NCBI GenBank assembly: GCA_963969495.1
Contig: OZ018325.1
Coordinates: 202,221,223-202,285,222 of the forward strand
Source: Ceratothoa steindachneri
Taxonomy: Eukaryota > Arthropoda > Malacostraca > Isopoda > Cymothoidae
Length of the DNA: 64,000 bases
Reading direction: 5' to 3'
The notes under the pieces were generated by a model. The model was not told the origin of the DNA. It worked only from the letters and a program-made list of their open reading frames with translations, and did not search any database. Shown here piece after piece: positions 11,815 through 23,424 of the stretch; position 1 is the stretch's first letter, and every line of letters begins with the position of its first letter. A program made the position numbers and the translations under genes.

Positions 11815-12530
11815 ACTCTGGTCAATTAAAGCAGCACAGAACTTGATGCCGCTGCGATGACCTTGGCCCAACCAGTAAAGTAGGCGCACTCGATGTAGCA
11901 TCTTCCAATGAGGAATCTGTTAGCACGGCCCAGGTAATCGTTCACTGTTACAAACTTGTCGTGATACGGGGCTACAGGTGGAAGTAATCTGTCAGATATC
12001 ACGATGCACGTGCACCCTGTGTCGCGCCCGAGAGTTAAGATCCCGCAACCATTTACTGCCCCAGTTTCGAATTTAAGACTACCAGGAGTGTTTTTATCAA
12101 ACAGAAAGTTCACCTGCTGGCCGGCGGGAGTGGGTTCGCTGGAAGGGAGAGGTGCTTCTGGTTGTGACTGAGGTTGCGCTTGCGTGGCACTTATATTTTG
12201 CACCTGGTGGGATTGGCCGCCTCTAAATTGAGAATTCTTGGGGTAATTAGTTCTTACATGATCCTCTACTCTACATGAGTAATATACGATAGTTCTCCTA
12301 GGGAACGACGAAGAAGGGGTATTAGAGGAGAAGGTTTTAATCTCACGTTTGCTTGGCAAGGAGGGTTTAGGATTAGACGGACCAGTCGTCTTGATGAGCT
12401 ATCTCTGTTGGGGAGAACGAATTTGGTTCTATGAGCATTTGCTTTGGAAGAGTGTGATTCCGTTTTCTGGCCTTCTTTTGGATAGTGTTTAGGACGATGG
12501 CCCCGGCGTCTACCCCTCAAGTACACCAAA
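11815..12530 (-). pseudogene. Gypsy-1 gag tail and protease
   Basis: The 177-codon ORF at 11826-12359 starts in a basic stretch, then has Y-Y-S-C-R-V-E-D-H-V-R-T-N-Y, a CCHC zinc knuckle whose first and last Cys have become Tyr. A Gln/Pro-rich linker follows, and then the aspartic protease with D-T-G-C-T-C-I-V-I-S and a later G-R-C-Y-I-E-C-A-Y-F-T-G-W-A segment. Gag packages element RNA; the protease cuts the polyprotein. The sequence upstream (12266-12529) is read in another frame. The capsid-coding part of gag is absent, so the element lost its 5' coding half. Confidence 0.7.
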
Positions 12531-12767
12531 TAAAAAAAGAATGAAATTCCTACTTAATCTTTCAAATATGGCAGAGTATATGGGTCCAGAAAGAAACCAA
12601 AACTTTGCTTGGGAGAATTATTGAAGCACAATCACAAAAATATAAAATTCTTTAGAACTTATAAATAAATAAATAAATTCAAAAGGTCAATGGGATATGT
12701 AAACAAAATTTGTAAGTAGCTTATGCAAGAAGATTGTTTCTCAACAGTTATCTGATAGCCAGAACCA

Positions 12768-12790
12768 AACCCCTTAAAACCTTGACACCA
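12768..12790 (-). other. Gypsy-1 primer binding site
   Basis: The minus strand reads TGGTGTCAAGGTTTTAAGG a few bases after the 5' LTR and a TA tract. TGG start plus position fit a tRNA 3'-end binding site. Similar sites follow the 5' LTRs of Gypsy-3 (25134) and Gypsy-2 (34249). Confidence 0.6.
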
Positions 12791-12791
12791 G

Positions 12792-12796
<5 letters not shown>

Positions 12797-12844
<48 letters not shown>
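12797..12844. repeat. (TA)n microsatellite
   Basis: A TA tract between the 5' LTR end and the primer site. The corresponding spacer in the other Gypsy elements is only TTAAAAT or TAAAAC, so it looks like expansion of that spacer. Confidence 0.9.
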
Positions 12845-12849
<5 letters not shown>

Positions 12850-13157
12850 CTGCGTAGATCAGGTTAGATTTCTTGACCTCCGCTTGCTTCCTTTGACTCG
12901 GAAGGGAACGTGGCAGGCCCGCAGGACATTCGGCGATTGGCCTTGCCCTGAATGATGCACTTTAAACGTGGTTTGCACTAAATCGAGTAAGAGTGACTAT
13001 TTTCCTTGGCAGAATTAAATCAACTAAGTAGGAGGTTCGGGATATCAAACTGGATGAAACAAAATAATCTTTACTACTGTAAAAACGAAAATAAAATAAT
13101 GGATACAACATAGAAATACAAAAGAACTAAATGATGAAAAGATTTACACACGTACGC

Positions 13158-13905
13158 TCCAGGCGGGAACGGTGAGCAGGTACACGACCAGCAAAAGAGA
13201 AACTACCATTCCGGGTGGATCTAACGCTGGGGGAGGGGGGGTATGACCGTCGAGCTCGATTGCTTTTCAACGGCACGGTTGGGCTTGGATTTAGCCGATT
13301 AGTACTCGACCTGCTTAAAGTTATGAAGGAGAATACAACCAGTCTTCTAACAACCACTGCTCGCATCGAAAGTAGGGATCGAGGGAGTATTTCGCCATGG
13401 AGAAGCTGAATCGAATACAGCAGTATGGGAGTCTCCCCGGTCCTAGTCCTTATTTCTTTTAATTTAATTTTTTTTTCTTCGGTGTCTTGGGGTAAGAGAG
13501 GATGTGTGAAAGAATCCTTCTGCGTCGCGTCCTCCAGGCGGGAACGGTGAGCACGTACACGACCAGCAAAAGAGAAACTACCATTCCGGGTGGATCTAAC
13601 GCTGGGGGAGGGGGGGTATGACCTTCGAGCTCGATTGCTTTTCAACGGCACGGTTGGGCTTGGATTTAGCCGATTAGTACTCGACCTGCTTAAAGTTATG
13701 AAGGAGAATACAACCAGTCTTCTAACAACCACTGCTCGCATCGAAAGTAGGGATCGAGGGAGTATTTCGCCATGGAGAAGCTGAATCGAATACAGCAGTA
13801 TGGGAGTCTCCCCGGTCCTAGTCCTTATTTCTTTTAATTTAATTTTTTTTTCTTCGGTGTCTTGGGGTAAGAGAGGATGTGTGAAAGAATCCTTCTGCGT
13901 CGCGT
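13158..13905. repeat. 375-bp tandem duplication in the LTR
   Basis: The block 13158-13532 is repeated at 13533-13905 with only a couple of base differences (for example GCAGG/GCACG at the start). It produces twin 64-codon ORFs at 13215 and 13590, which are artefacts. The 3' LTR has a single copy, so the duplication happened after insertion or in the template. Confidence 0.9.
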
Positions 13906-14160
13906 CCTCTTTGGTAAAATACTAATCTTACCCGGGCCAACACTTAACTATTTATACTGGCCCATCGAAAGTGGATTTTACAGAGGCGCCGGAAGTGGAT
14001 CTTACTTTATCTATACAGAGGCGCCGGGAGGGAAATTAAACTTTCACACCATCTCGTGGAACCTCCCGTTGTTACAAATAGGTTCACTATAGGACGTCTT
14101 ATCAAACGGAAGTTACCTCAAAAAGAAACCGAACTCGGGTTTGTTTCGTCCTATCCTCCC

Positions 14161-14163
14161 CCC

Positions 14164-14203
<40 letters not shown>
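14161..14203. repeat. (CT)n microsatellite
   Basis: A CT dinucleotide run in the LTR, next to the MITE insertion point. The homologous place in the 3' LTR is only mildly CT-rich. Confidence 0.95.
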
Positions 14204-14205
<2 letters not shown>

Positions 14206-14212
14206 ATATATA

Positions 14213-14581
14213 CATGGGTTGGACAAAATAAGGGAAACATTAATTAAATTACTGACTTTGAGTCCCTTCCTCCTTAGCAGTATAAATAGATTCAATACGC
14301 CGACCAATCGATTCATACAGTTTTGTGCTGTATCTATAAGAATTTAACTGGTTTCGGGTAAAACTTGCTCTAGCTCCTTCGTAGACGCTTTTTAGAGGGA
14401 ATATATCCCCTAATTTTTGCTCCAATTTACACAAAAAAAAACTTGATTATGGTAAGATCTGTGAATTATGGAGACCAATATGTGTTCAACGTCATTTTCA
14501 GGCATTTTAAATAAATTTTAAAATCTTTTTTGGTGTGAATGGATGCATTAGTTAATGTTTCCATTATTTTGTTCAACCCCC

Positions 14582-14586
<5 letters not shown>
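14213..14586. mobile_element. MITE of Tc1/mariner type
   Basis: A 374-bp unit with terminal inverted repeats of about 35 bp: left CATGGGTTGGACAAAATAAG, right (reverse complement) CATATGGGGGTTGAACAAAA, continuing as GGAAACATTAAYTAA on both sides. TA dinucleotides flank it, the Tc1/mariner target. There is no coding capacity. It sits inside the Gypsy-1 5' LTR and is missing from the 3' LTR, so it is younger than Gypsy-1. Confidence 0.8.

Positions 14587-14656
<70 letters not shown>
14587..14656. repeat. (TA)n microsatellite
   Basis: About 70 bases of TA directly beside the right end of the MITE, likely expanded from its TA target. Confidence 0.95.
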
Positions 14657-14657
<1 letters not shown>

Positions 14658-14683
14658 GATCTCCATTTCTCTCATTTTTGACA

Positions 14684-16089
14684 GTAAATATTATCTACAT
14701 AACCACAAACAGGCCTAGCGGTCGTTCTTCCTCAATGTTAAGCATCGGATTTGGCTATTTGCGTGACGGGTAGCCTTACTGGGGTCGACTTTGCAGCGGC
14801 ATGTAGTGATTCGTGATGCGGATCCCAAGTTATAAACGGCTTCTTCTTTTGTAAACCTCCAATTTAAAGAGCACTTAATGAATGGTTGTTGGAGATAAGC
14901 AAACAATATATTGAACACGAAAAAATAGGCCTGTGCTTTTCAAATTGGAATGTCAAAATGTGTTTCAAAATTTAGCAGAGATAATTCCTGAAATAAGGCG
15001 GTTCTAAAGAGAGATTCTTTATTTATAAATACATGAAAATATAAACTTAGAGCTAGAAAAATACATGAAAACGCGGACAGATTTTTGTTTGGGGGGGAGA
15101 ATAGGAAATGCGATACATTCAATCCAAAACTTATGGGGGCACTGATGTGCATCAGTTCGATAACAGAACAAATTAGTGTCCATCGTTACCGAGATATAAT
15201 AGAATAAACAAAGGCATAAAATAATAATATTGCAATAATTTGAATCATACCTAGAATTAGGGGAACTTTAGACTGCCATCAAAAACAACTTACACATATG
15301 ACTGCCTTAACGACTGTGTCATTTAATGGGAATTAAACTTCGTTTCTAAGTTCTGGTCGGAACTCATGATCCAACGATACTTTTAAATGACGGCATTAAC
15401 ATGAATCACTTATGGATGACTCTTGTCTATCAATCGTCTTGGGCGATTGATACATAAGAATGTTCACGAATTATATGGCTCGGGGAAGGAGGTAAACAAT
15501 CGTGTTATAGGAGCAACACGAGCAGTTAGGGAAACAACTGAAGCAATAAATCGTGAGTCGCCCCAACCAGGAAATCGTGGAATTCAGGGCAACGACCAAG
15601 ACAATCCAAGAATCGAGACGTCCTGTTAATAGTCAAAATAAATTTCGTTACGTAAATGCACGAAATATATTAAACAAATCAGCATAATTTACCACTTTAG
15701 TTTGTACATACAATAATCTTTTAGAAAATAGATATAAATGAAATTCGGTTGGACACTGCAAATAGATGTTAAATTGGAGAAATGTTTAATAGAGACCGAA
15801 TGTGAGGTAAATGGGTGGTTGCTATTTACTTGAAAGAAGTGAACGAACTAAACAATATTAGACTGCGTTAGTAAGGATATGGGAGCCGGAATGGTCATCG
15901 CAGGGTTCCAGTCTGCTATATATAAAATTAATATCACAATTGGTTATAGTACTCACGCCCAACCCAAGAGCGATGGAGAAAATCTGTTGATTGTCTCCTG
16001 TATCTTTTAAAGCTAATGTGTTTCAGGTATATTGATACAAAGTTGAAAGTGTGCCTAAGACTTGATAACTGCACCATTGTAGGTTATTT
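14684..16089. other. Stretch without recognisable gene
   Basis: No transposon domain or convincing ORF is seen. A 68-codon frame at 15423-15629 with many Arg and Asn residues resembles nothing I know. This stretch has no counterpart beside the right-hand arms. Confidence 0.4.
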
Positions 16090-16380
16090 ACTTTTGACAA
16101 GCTCAGTAAGACTTTAGCTTTCATGGGGGCAACAGCACGCACAGTTTCTTCCGAAAATGCCACCCGAAATTGAAAAACTGTAGGCCATACTCGCGTCCAT
16201 CCGCGCGGAGACAAGCGTGAAAGAGAATGAAAATTTGTTGAATTACACGAGGAACCTCGTTTACAAAGTGAAACGGCAGTATGGCAAGGCTAAGAAAAAA
16301 AAACAAAGTTCCTACGGTCATGCATAACAAATTTACTACCCCTTTATGGTTCTGGGCATAGTTAACAGCGATGGCCACGT
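16090..16380 (+). pseudogene. Fragment of unknown repeat protein U
   Basis: Direct-orientation relative of 39712-39960. Both read L-S-K-(T/S)-L-A-F-M and then (T)V-S-S-(E/D)-N-A at the protein level. The left copy has several stops. The family is not one I recognise; the longer copy is described at 39712-40315. It lies just outside arm B. Confidence 0.4.
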
Positions 16381-16929
16381 TATGCTTTCACATATTTTCT
16401 CTTGGGCACTTAAAGTCAATGCAGACACGTAAGGAGTTAGAGAATGTAGTCAACAATTGTATTCACGAAGTAGCCGTTGGAAGATCTTTGCTCCCGCACA
16501 CAAGGAAAGGAAGACGCAGGCTTGGATAACAGCCCGCACCACTGGTCCCCACACTTGTTACCCCCCAGCTACCCAGGCGGCAACTCCCTAGATTAATTAT
16601 TTTGCGTGAAGTGTTATTGAGAAACATGTCATCAAGAATGTTCACAACACTTTCTCTTTCATTGTACAATATGCATCGATTTATTTGAAATACCCAATAT
16701 ATTTGATAAAGAGGTGAGAAATTGCACAGCTTTATTCATGAGAACTTTCCTATTCAAAAGGTCGAGGAACCTTTTGAGTAGTTTGCCGAAAACGTTCAAG
16801 TTGCGGAGCCACCTCAGACAAGTGACCACACATTAGTTAGATTCCAAATAAAGTCAAGTTAGAGCAACTAATTAATCCCGCGTTCTGTGACCAGTAATTC
16901 GGATGTTTTACTTAGCCGTATGAGAGTTA

Positions 16930-17950
16930 ATGAATGAGTTAGCCGTTTCATAATAGGGAAATTCAAGATATGTATTAGGAGATACAGCACGTGAAACTGA
17001 AGCATTCTGGACGTCTAATAGCTTTAAAAGAGCGCCAAGATTCACCCAGATGAAGGATACAATTGCTTCCAGTGCTAAGCTGGCTTACGATTAGAAAGAT
17101 GCAGGTGTGAATGCTTCAGCGAGCACACTGAGGAGGAGAATTTTCGAAAAAGGAATCAAATAGAGAAGGTCTTCGCCTCATCTCATCAAGAAAAACCTTA
17201 CCACTTTGTAAGAATTATAAAGAATGTACTGTTGAAGACGAGGTCAAAGTGATATACTGTGATGAATTTCCGTTAAGCTTGTTTGGAGCTTCTGGAAAAT
17301 CCCTTGTTAGGAGTCTAAAAGGGGAGGGCTTTCACGAGTCCTTTTCCTCCCCACGGTGAAGCATCCAGGTACTACTCGTGTCTGGAGATTCTTCTCATCT
17401 TAAGGAACTAGAGCACAAACAAATTTCCCCAATAATTCTGCCCTCAATTTAAAATGGTACCAAAACGTGCCTCACCAGCACCTTTTGTCAACAGTTTTAG
17501 GATAATTTAGGGATGATACCTGTATTTCTCAGCATGATGGCGTACTTTGTCACAAAGTTAAAGCAATAACAAAGTTCTTTGCTCTAAACAACATTGAACC
17601 TTAGCAACCTTGGCCCTGAATTCGCCAGATTTGAATCTACTAGAGAATTAGTGGGCAATGATTAATACTGGCGCTTAATAATCAGAAGCAATCAAATTGT
17701 GAGCCGTTGCGTGTGGTAAATGAACAAAAATGGAGCAATATTAGGGAAGATATCTTCACAAATTTGGTCTTCAGCATGCCAAAATAAAGGGAAGCATTCC
17801 AGAAGAACAAAAGACATTATTGTAAATATTGACTTCTCGCATCAATTGACTGCATTTATTAATGAAATGTCTTTGGGGAGGAAATTTTTCAATATTTCTC
17901 TTTTAAATTATGCTACAAACATATAAAAACAAAATGAATGTTTGACTAGT
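16930..17950 (+). pseudogene. Tc1-like transposase relic
   Basis: Across many stops and shifts, pieces of a Tc1-type transposase appear in order: K-R-A-P-R-F-T near 17030, A-S-T-L-R-R-R-I-F near 17120 (DNA-binding region), V-I-Y-C-D-E-F-P-L-S-L-F-G near 17250 (first catalytic Asp block, W-S-D-E-x-x-F type), V-K-H-P-G near 17360, then the second block (Q-H-D-G-V near 17530) and a C-terminal part with N-E-Q-K-W-S-N-I-R near 17725. It is non-functional. The mirror copy lies at about 42250-43270 on the minus strand with a comparable mutation load. Confidence 0.65.
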
Positions 17951-18019
17951 TTTATGGCTTGGTCTATGACTTTAGGGCAACCAAACTAATTCTTGAGCTT
18001 AGAAATAAACTTTCCATGT

Positions 18020-18350
18020 ATACATGGAGATGTTGAAGGAGAAAGTGATCTTCTCAGTGGATGCTGCAATAGTAAATTCCGGTGTAACCCTTTAATAAGA
18101 TGGAGCAACTTGACACACATCAAAGAAACCAAGACGGGTGCCTAGCAAATTTTAAGGGATTTTGGTCCAAGAAAATTCGACTTGCAAGTTCGCCATATTT
18201 AAACCCCAATATTGTGGCGATGTTCTGGCGTGAAAACTAGAAGAATGCAGTAAGAAGATATCAGGTGAAACCGTGCACGCTCCTTGCACTCAGGTCATAC
18301 CTGGACTTCGTCTTCTCATCGACGCAGAAGGTCATCGAATCGAATATTAG
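18020..18350 (+). pseudogene. Second Tc1/mariner transposase C-terminus
   Basis: Only the C-terminal third is visible: P-Y-L-N-P-N-I (family form S-P-D-L-N-P), then in the best frame E-E-C-S-K-K-I-S, L-R-L-L-I-D-A-E-G-H-R-I-E-Y. The ending G-x-x-I-E is typical of Tc1/mariner transposases. It is separate from the preceding Tc1 relic. The right-arm copy at 41824-42012 keeps a 62-codon frame. Confidence 0.5.
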
Positions 18351-18559
18351 TTCCATCTTCTTGTAGCGCATAATATTTTCTTTCGTTTTAGTCTAATCAT
18401 TATATAATATTGCATCGTGTAATGAAAATAAATAAATATCAGGCTATATTTCCTGCATCTAAAATTCTTAAATCTCCATCCCTTGGTCCACAATAAGCAA
18501 CAGCATGTGTTCCAACGCCTTCGGAAATAATCATTTTGCAAAGGTTCTCACCAATCTTC

Positions 18560-18635
18560 ATGGTTGGGAATCGAATCTGCACCATGAAATAATCATCGCC
18601 TCTCCGGCCAATGGCCTAACCACTAAACTACATTT
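18560..18635 (-). repeat. tRNA-like SINE head
   Basis: The minus strand carries a box A-like TAGTTTAGTGG and a box B-like GATTCGATTCCC at tRNA-like spacing. I do not call it a functional tRNA: the acceptor stem is not complementary and the unit is embedded in repeat arm B. Confidence 0.5.
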
Positions 18636-20160
18636 CACTTACCAGGTGTATCAGAACCGTTTAATAAAAATAGGATTAGAATACAAAAGATATTTTGAGT
18701 ATTTATGAATAAAAAATAAAACGATAATGAAGGCTATAAATACATGGAGATGCGGCCGCAGATCCTTTACCCGCAGAAATCGCGATAGAACTCACCAAAA
18801 ATATTCATGTCGCTGCTGTTTTTAAGCCACACTGACCAAGGGAAAATGACACTAACATTCTATACAACCGTTTTCTGCGGGGAAATTAATTTTCAGAAGG
18901 AAATTTTTGATAAAAAAATGGCCGACTGTTAAAGAAAACGTGGCGCAGATTTTATAAACGCTAACTTTCTGTAACCAAAGAGTTGATAAGCCCAAACGCA
19001 ACTATAATATTTGGGATTTGTTTTTGTCCTTTGCTGAAAATTTAATATAAAATGTATATTTTGGCATATCATTACGAAATAGTGATTATGAAATAATTCG
19101 CTTCATTATATTTCTTGAATTATTAAGAAAAGTTCTGTAAATTCCAGAATTTAGAACTTGTAAATTTACTCTTTTCCGCGATCGATTAAAGAACGTAAAT
19201 CGGGATGGAATTTTAAAGGCTGGTAAGAGACACGATATAAGGCAGTATTTTATCTAACGATTTGGCTATAAATAATGAGTTTTCTACTAGATCTAGACTA
19301 GTCCTTGGGATAAATAGCGCGAGAGAGTGAACAATGCATAATGGAACGCAATCGAGTGCATACAATTTTAAAGGATAGTGATACTTTTGAAACCTAGACC
19401 GATATATTTTTTATCGCAGTCTTGCAAAATGTAGCATAAGGAAATTCAAAAGAAACCCAAAAAAGTAACTGGGTTCAGTATCGAAACGCGAACCTAGGAG
19501 ATTTTCTAGATACGTTAATAATCGGAAACCATGGGGCTCCCTAAGAGATTCCGAGTGTGTAATAAGTATTGACGCACCCTATAAAGTGAAGACATTAAAT
19601 CAACATTGTACATACGTCTTTACCGAGGAAGGCAACATAAATTTACCTTCCCCCCACGTAATTAACTTTAATGATGAAAGTATTCTTTCGATTATTAATA
19701 TAATCGAAAATGAAAAACAAAATGAAAAATGTCCAAAGCACCAACTCTCGAAAAAGTATTTTGTAAAAATTTACGTTAAGCATTTACAAATCGAACTAAT
19801 AAAATTTGGTAACATTTTTCATGAAGAAATAGTTGCAAGGGATTTTAATATTACAGAGATAAAGGTGACTCCAAATTTCAAATAAAGGATCAAAACCAAT
19901 TCCAAAAATTTCGGCCGAATTCTTTAGTGGGCGTCCCAAAACTTACAGATGGCCTTTGGCGGCGTTGCTGTCTTTAATAAGTAAATTGTTAGAATTCTTT
20001 CACAAAGTGAGCTCAAACTTTTACTAGCATGGGCTGTCTATATAGTTTATTTCGATTTTCAGAGGGCGTTATGTGCTCAATGGTCAGTTCCTTTTCTATT
20101 GCTCACCTCATCTTCTTGGCATTTTTTTCCAAGGAGTTACCTAGGTCCTCGGAGACCCAG

Positions 20161-21289
20161 GTAACTGAACTCCCAACAGAACAGCCCTCAAAATAGCATA
20201 ATCCAACAGCCCAGTGTAAAGAAATAGTGGAATAAATTATTTTCTTCATTGTTATATCGATTTTAACAAATGTTTCTCTACCATCACAACAGAAAAGTTA
20301 ACTTAATATAATTATGCTTCCTCCATATTGCTTAAGGGTTGGTAGTTTGGGCTAAATAGTATTATTTGCCCATAATACTTTATTTCACAATCTTTTATTA
20401 AGGTATACTTGCACCTCTGTAAACATGAATTTTTCATAACGTTAGTTATGCGAGGTGATAGCTTGTTTCTTTCCTGGTACCCATTTATGATATTTTAGTA
20501 TAAGAATGTCTTCAGTGCCGTCTCTGAAAAAATAATTTCAGTTGCAGCCAAACCTTTAGATAGTATGCATACGAATTTACCTTAGGATCCATAAAAAAAT
20601 TACCGCCGCTTCTCTCTATATAAATCAGTCGTGTCCGCAGGTAAAATTGTTTGCTTCCCCATAACTCGAAAACTATTGAAGCCAGACTGAAATTTTTATA
20701 GATTTGGAATCAGCAAGTCAATGTCGAAGAGTTTCACGTGTGTGTTGTTTTAAAAACGCTATTAAAAAATTCGACCTTTCTGCCCTTTTCGAATTTTTTT
20801 TTTAATCGTGGCTATGAATTGCAATTAAAACACCAAAATTACCCGTGGAAATATTAAGGTTCGAAAGACTAATTCTATGACTTTAATGTTTTAAAAACGC
20901 GATAATACATTTTATAAGCCTGTCCATGACTTAAATAATTTAGATATTTACCTAAAACTCATGCGCATCTGCTTGAGGTGCGCTGTAAAATGTGTAGATG
21001 CCACCTGCGGAGTCACAATTTTCTGCTCGACAGCCCACCCGGTTGCTTGCCCGGAAGCACTAGTGTGATGTCATGATGCTGACCTGCTTGCAAGGAATGT
21101 CATACCACAGTCCCGCTCGCCCGGCCGCGCGCGTTACTGTAATAACATGACGCTAACCTATGCGCAAGAAATGTCATATCACTGGTCTTGCAGTAAATGT
21201 CATGTCACTGATTGGACTGTAATGTCATTCCCAGTGGACATGTTTCTATTGCAAAAGGTTGCGTTTAACAATGTTTAGCTACTCATACC
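20161..21289. other. Non-coding stretch upstream of PLE-1
   Basis: No gene is seen. From about 21065 to 21235 the motif AATGTCAT followed by RYCAC/YCCC recurs at least five times at irregular spacing (near 21069, 21097, 21166, 21191, 21219), giving a loose repeat just before the Penelope coding region. It may be the element's 5' untranslated part. Confidence 0.45.
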
Positions 21290-23340
21290 CATTCCAATTA
21301 CCTTTTGCGTTTCCCTTGTGTTTTAGTTGCCATTCGAAATAATGCTCCAATAAACATTAATAAAGCAGATCTATCTGGTGCAGTTGTTATTATTGATAAA
21401 TTGTTTTATATTAAAGGAATGGATTCATTACTAAATGACCAATCTACCTATGTTCCCCTAGAAAAAGACCCTACGATTCAAGTTAATAGCGATTTCCATA
21501 TAAAAAAGTACGTTCCCACCTTAAACATTTTCCCGACTTAATTTAATTGCCAAGTTTAATTCTAGTAACACCTCTCTGCCATACTTATATAGTCTTGTTA
21601 AAACTCGTTAGTTCAATAATCCCATGTGTCCTATTATTAGTTCTGTAGGCTCAGTTTCATATTCTTTATCTAAATGGTTTACTTCATACTTCACTCCACT
21701 TGTTAGTGCTATTTCTCAATCTCATATTAAAAATAGTTACGACCTTATTGATAAACTTAACTCCATTCCTTACTCTAATAATTTCTCTCTTGTTAGTTTC
21801 GATGTATGTTCTCTTTTTACTAAAGTGCCGGTAAACGATTTTTTCCCATTCCTTAGTAATAAATTACGTAACACTGATATTGCCTTGCCTGTCAATTATT
21901 TTATTGACCTGGTTGCCATGTGTACTAAGAATTCTAAGTTTTCTTTTAGTGGACAATTTCACCTATAGGAAATTGTTTATCTCCTGTCCTCTCTAATTTA
22001 TATATTGAGTTTTTTAAACTACTTTACTCCCCACTATTATCGATTTTTCCTTTGTTTGGTTCAGATACATAGACAATATTATTTGTTTGTGGCCTACTTC
22101 TAAGGATGTCAATGGTTTTCTCACTGAACTTAATTCTTTTGTTTTCTCAATTAAATTTACCCTTGAACTTGAACAAAATAGTATACTCCCGTTCTTAGAT
22201 TTACTAATTCACAGGACTCCATCTTGATTTACATTTTACGTCTATCGGAGGCCTACCAACGCTGGTTCCTACATTCATTTTTATTCAGGTCATAGTGATA
22301 AAGTCAAACGTTCTGTATTTACTTAAAATGATTCTCCGAGGGTTGCGGGTCGCCAGTCCGGAATCTTGGATATTGAGATTTAAAAGATCTTTGAAATAGG
22401 TGGCAACCTCTGCTACCCTCACAACTTTCCTGTCAGGTGCTTAGATTCTATAAAAAGGACGTTTTAAGGAATTGAAATCCTTTCCGCGTTCAATTTTAAC
22501 AACTCCCTTGTTTTACTGTTTTCTGAGGCCTTTTCCTTTTTTCCCCGTCTTCTGAAATGTTTAAATATTTCAGTCATATTTAAGTATGAGTCTACTATGT
22601 ACAAAATATTGGCTCAAAATAATAGCAACAATATAGGGGAGGTTTATTTTGTAGATTGTGCAGTTTGCCCTAAGCAATACTTTGGGCAAACTGGAAAATC
22701 ATTAAAGATTCGTTTGACGCAACACAAATACAATATTAGAAGGGGATAAAGCAATAGTGTTTTCTTTGTTCACTTTTCTGAAAATAATCATCCTATCAAT
22801 TGGATTTTGGCTAAATTTATTTACAAATCAGATGACTCTTTTAAAACAAATATTGTTGAATGCTCGTTCATTAATGACCCTTTTTAATGACCCTGTCATT
22901 AAAAAGCTTATTTTAAACGAAATTCTCTATTTTAAATCTTAGCCCTTTGATTTATTAAATTTTGTTATAATACTTTTGTTTATTAAACAATGTATTTATA
23001 ATTGCATATGTATGTATTCATAGTTATGTGACTTATACTCGTATTTCTAAATTTCACACACACTTTCTTCCACGTGGATATTTTAGAAGAGATCTTACGT
23101 ATATGTCTTTACCCTTCGGTACCTGTACTTAATCTCACTTATCTGATATTTTTTTTCTATTTTTCGCGCCTACTCTGTTTTGTGTCCTTTCGTTGTACGT
23201 GGGCGGAGTTTCGCTGAGGTTTCTCTTATATATATCATTCTTGTAAAGTAATTCTTTATGTATACTCCTAGAATGAAATGAACAAAGGACGAAATTACGT
23301 GTAATCTGCTTTACATTTTTCCTGTGGGATTTTCTGCAAT
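21290..23340 (+). mobile_element. PLE-1: Penelope-like retroelement
   Basis: Coding remnants run 21305-22945, followed by about 400 bases of 3' non-coding sequence ending at a long TA tract. Penelope-like elements encode a telomerase-related reverse transcriptase fused to a GIY-YIG endonuclease. The 5' limit is approximate. Confidence 0.8.
21305..22945 (+). pseudogene. PLE-1 reverse transcriptase with GIY-YIG nuclease
   Basis: The N-terminal segment (21305-21541) reads K-A-D-L-S-G-A-V-V-I and Y-V-P-L-E-K-D-P-T, a known Penelope signature before the RT palm. The palm follows at 21624-21968: P-I-I-S-S-V-G-S, then S-F-D-V-C-S-L-F-T-K-V-P with the first catalytic Asp. After a frameshift, R-Y-I-D-N-I (near 22065) stands where R-Y-V-D-D is expected, so one catalytic Asp is now Asn. 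The GIY-YIG nuclease (about 22630-22740) reads V-Y-F-V-D-C-A-V-C-P-K-Q-Y-F-G-Q-T-G-K-S and R-L-T-Q-H, with a final H-P-I-N-W. Stops near 22240, 22325 and 22750 make it dead. Confidence 0.85.

Positions 23341-23343
<3 letters not shown>

Positions 23344-23419
<76 letters not shown>
23344..23419. repeat. (TA)n microsatellite
   Basis: A TA tract lying exactly between the 3' ends of PLE-1 (plus) and PLE-2 (minus). Confidence 0.95.
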
Positions 23420-23421
<2 letters not shown>

Positions 23422-23424
23422 AGC

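Larger units (their letters stand above)
6040..14683 (-). mobile_element. Gypsy-1: LTR retrotransposon with INT before RT
   Basis: Full-span Ty3/Gypsy-type element on the minus strand. Its parts in transcription order are: 5' LTR (12851-14683), primer binding site (about 12768-12790), gag tail and protease (11815-12530), integrase (10260-11795), reverse transcriptase (9600-10250), RNase H (8935-9598) and 3' LTR (6040-8489). Each LTR starts TGTCAAA on the minus strand. The 5' LTR ends CTACGCA; the 3' LTR end is eroded. All frames carry stops or shifts. Most of gag is missing, since only about 250 bases separate the primer site from the zinc-knuckle region. The possible target duplication is weak: GTAAA at the right edge, GTAAG near 6041. 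Confidence 0.8.
12851..14683 (-). repeat. Gypsy-1 5' LTR
   Basis: Aligns in order with the 3' LTR blocks. It starts TGTCAAAAATGAG on the minus strand (plus 14683) and ends GATCTACGCA (plus 12851). It is longer than the original because of a 375-bp tandem duplication, a MITE and expanded CT and TA tracts. Confidence 0.8.
16598..20160 (+). repeat. Inverted-repeat arm B (left copy)
   Basis: The reverse complement of 40013-43602 matches this stretch collinearly from end to end (paired positions sum to about 60175). In a 117-base stretch (19399-19515 against 40663-40785) I count six or seven differences, roughly 94-95% identity. The arm contains, in order, a Tc1 relic, a second Tc1/mariner relic, a tRNA-like repeat on the minus strand, and about 1.5 kb of unassigned sequence whose inner end overlaps repeat protein U. 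A 99-codon ORF at 19586-19885 is broken in the other arm and is probably not a gene. Confidence 0.85.

Noticed and set aside
13215..13784. Twin 64-codon ORFs
   Set aside because: Products of the 375-bp LTR duplication, with antisense ORFs of similar size.
19586..19885. 99-codon ORF in left arm B
   Set aside because: The mirror copy is not open, there is no recognisable motif, and the sequence is AT-rich.
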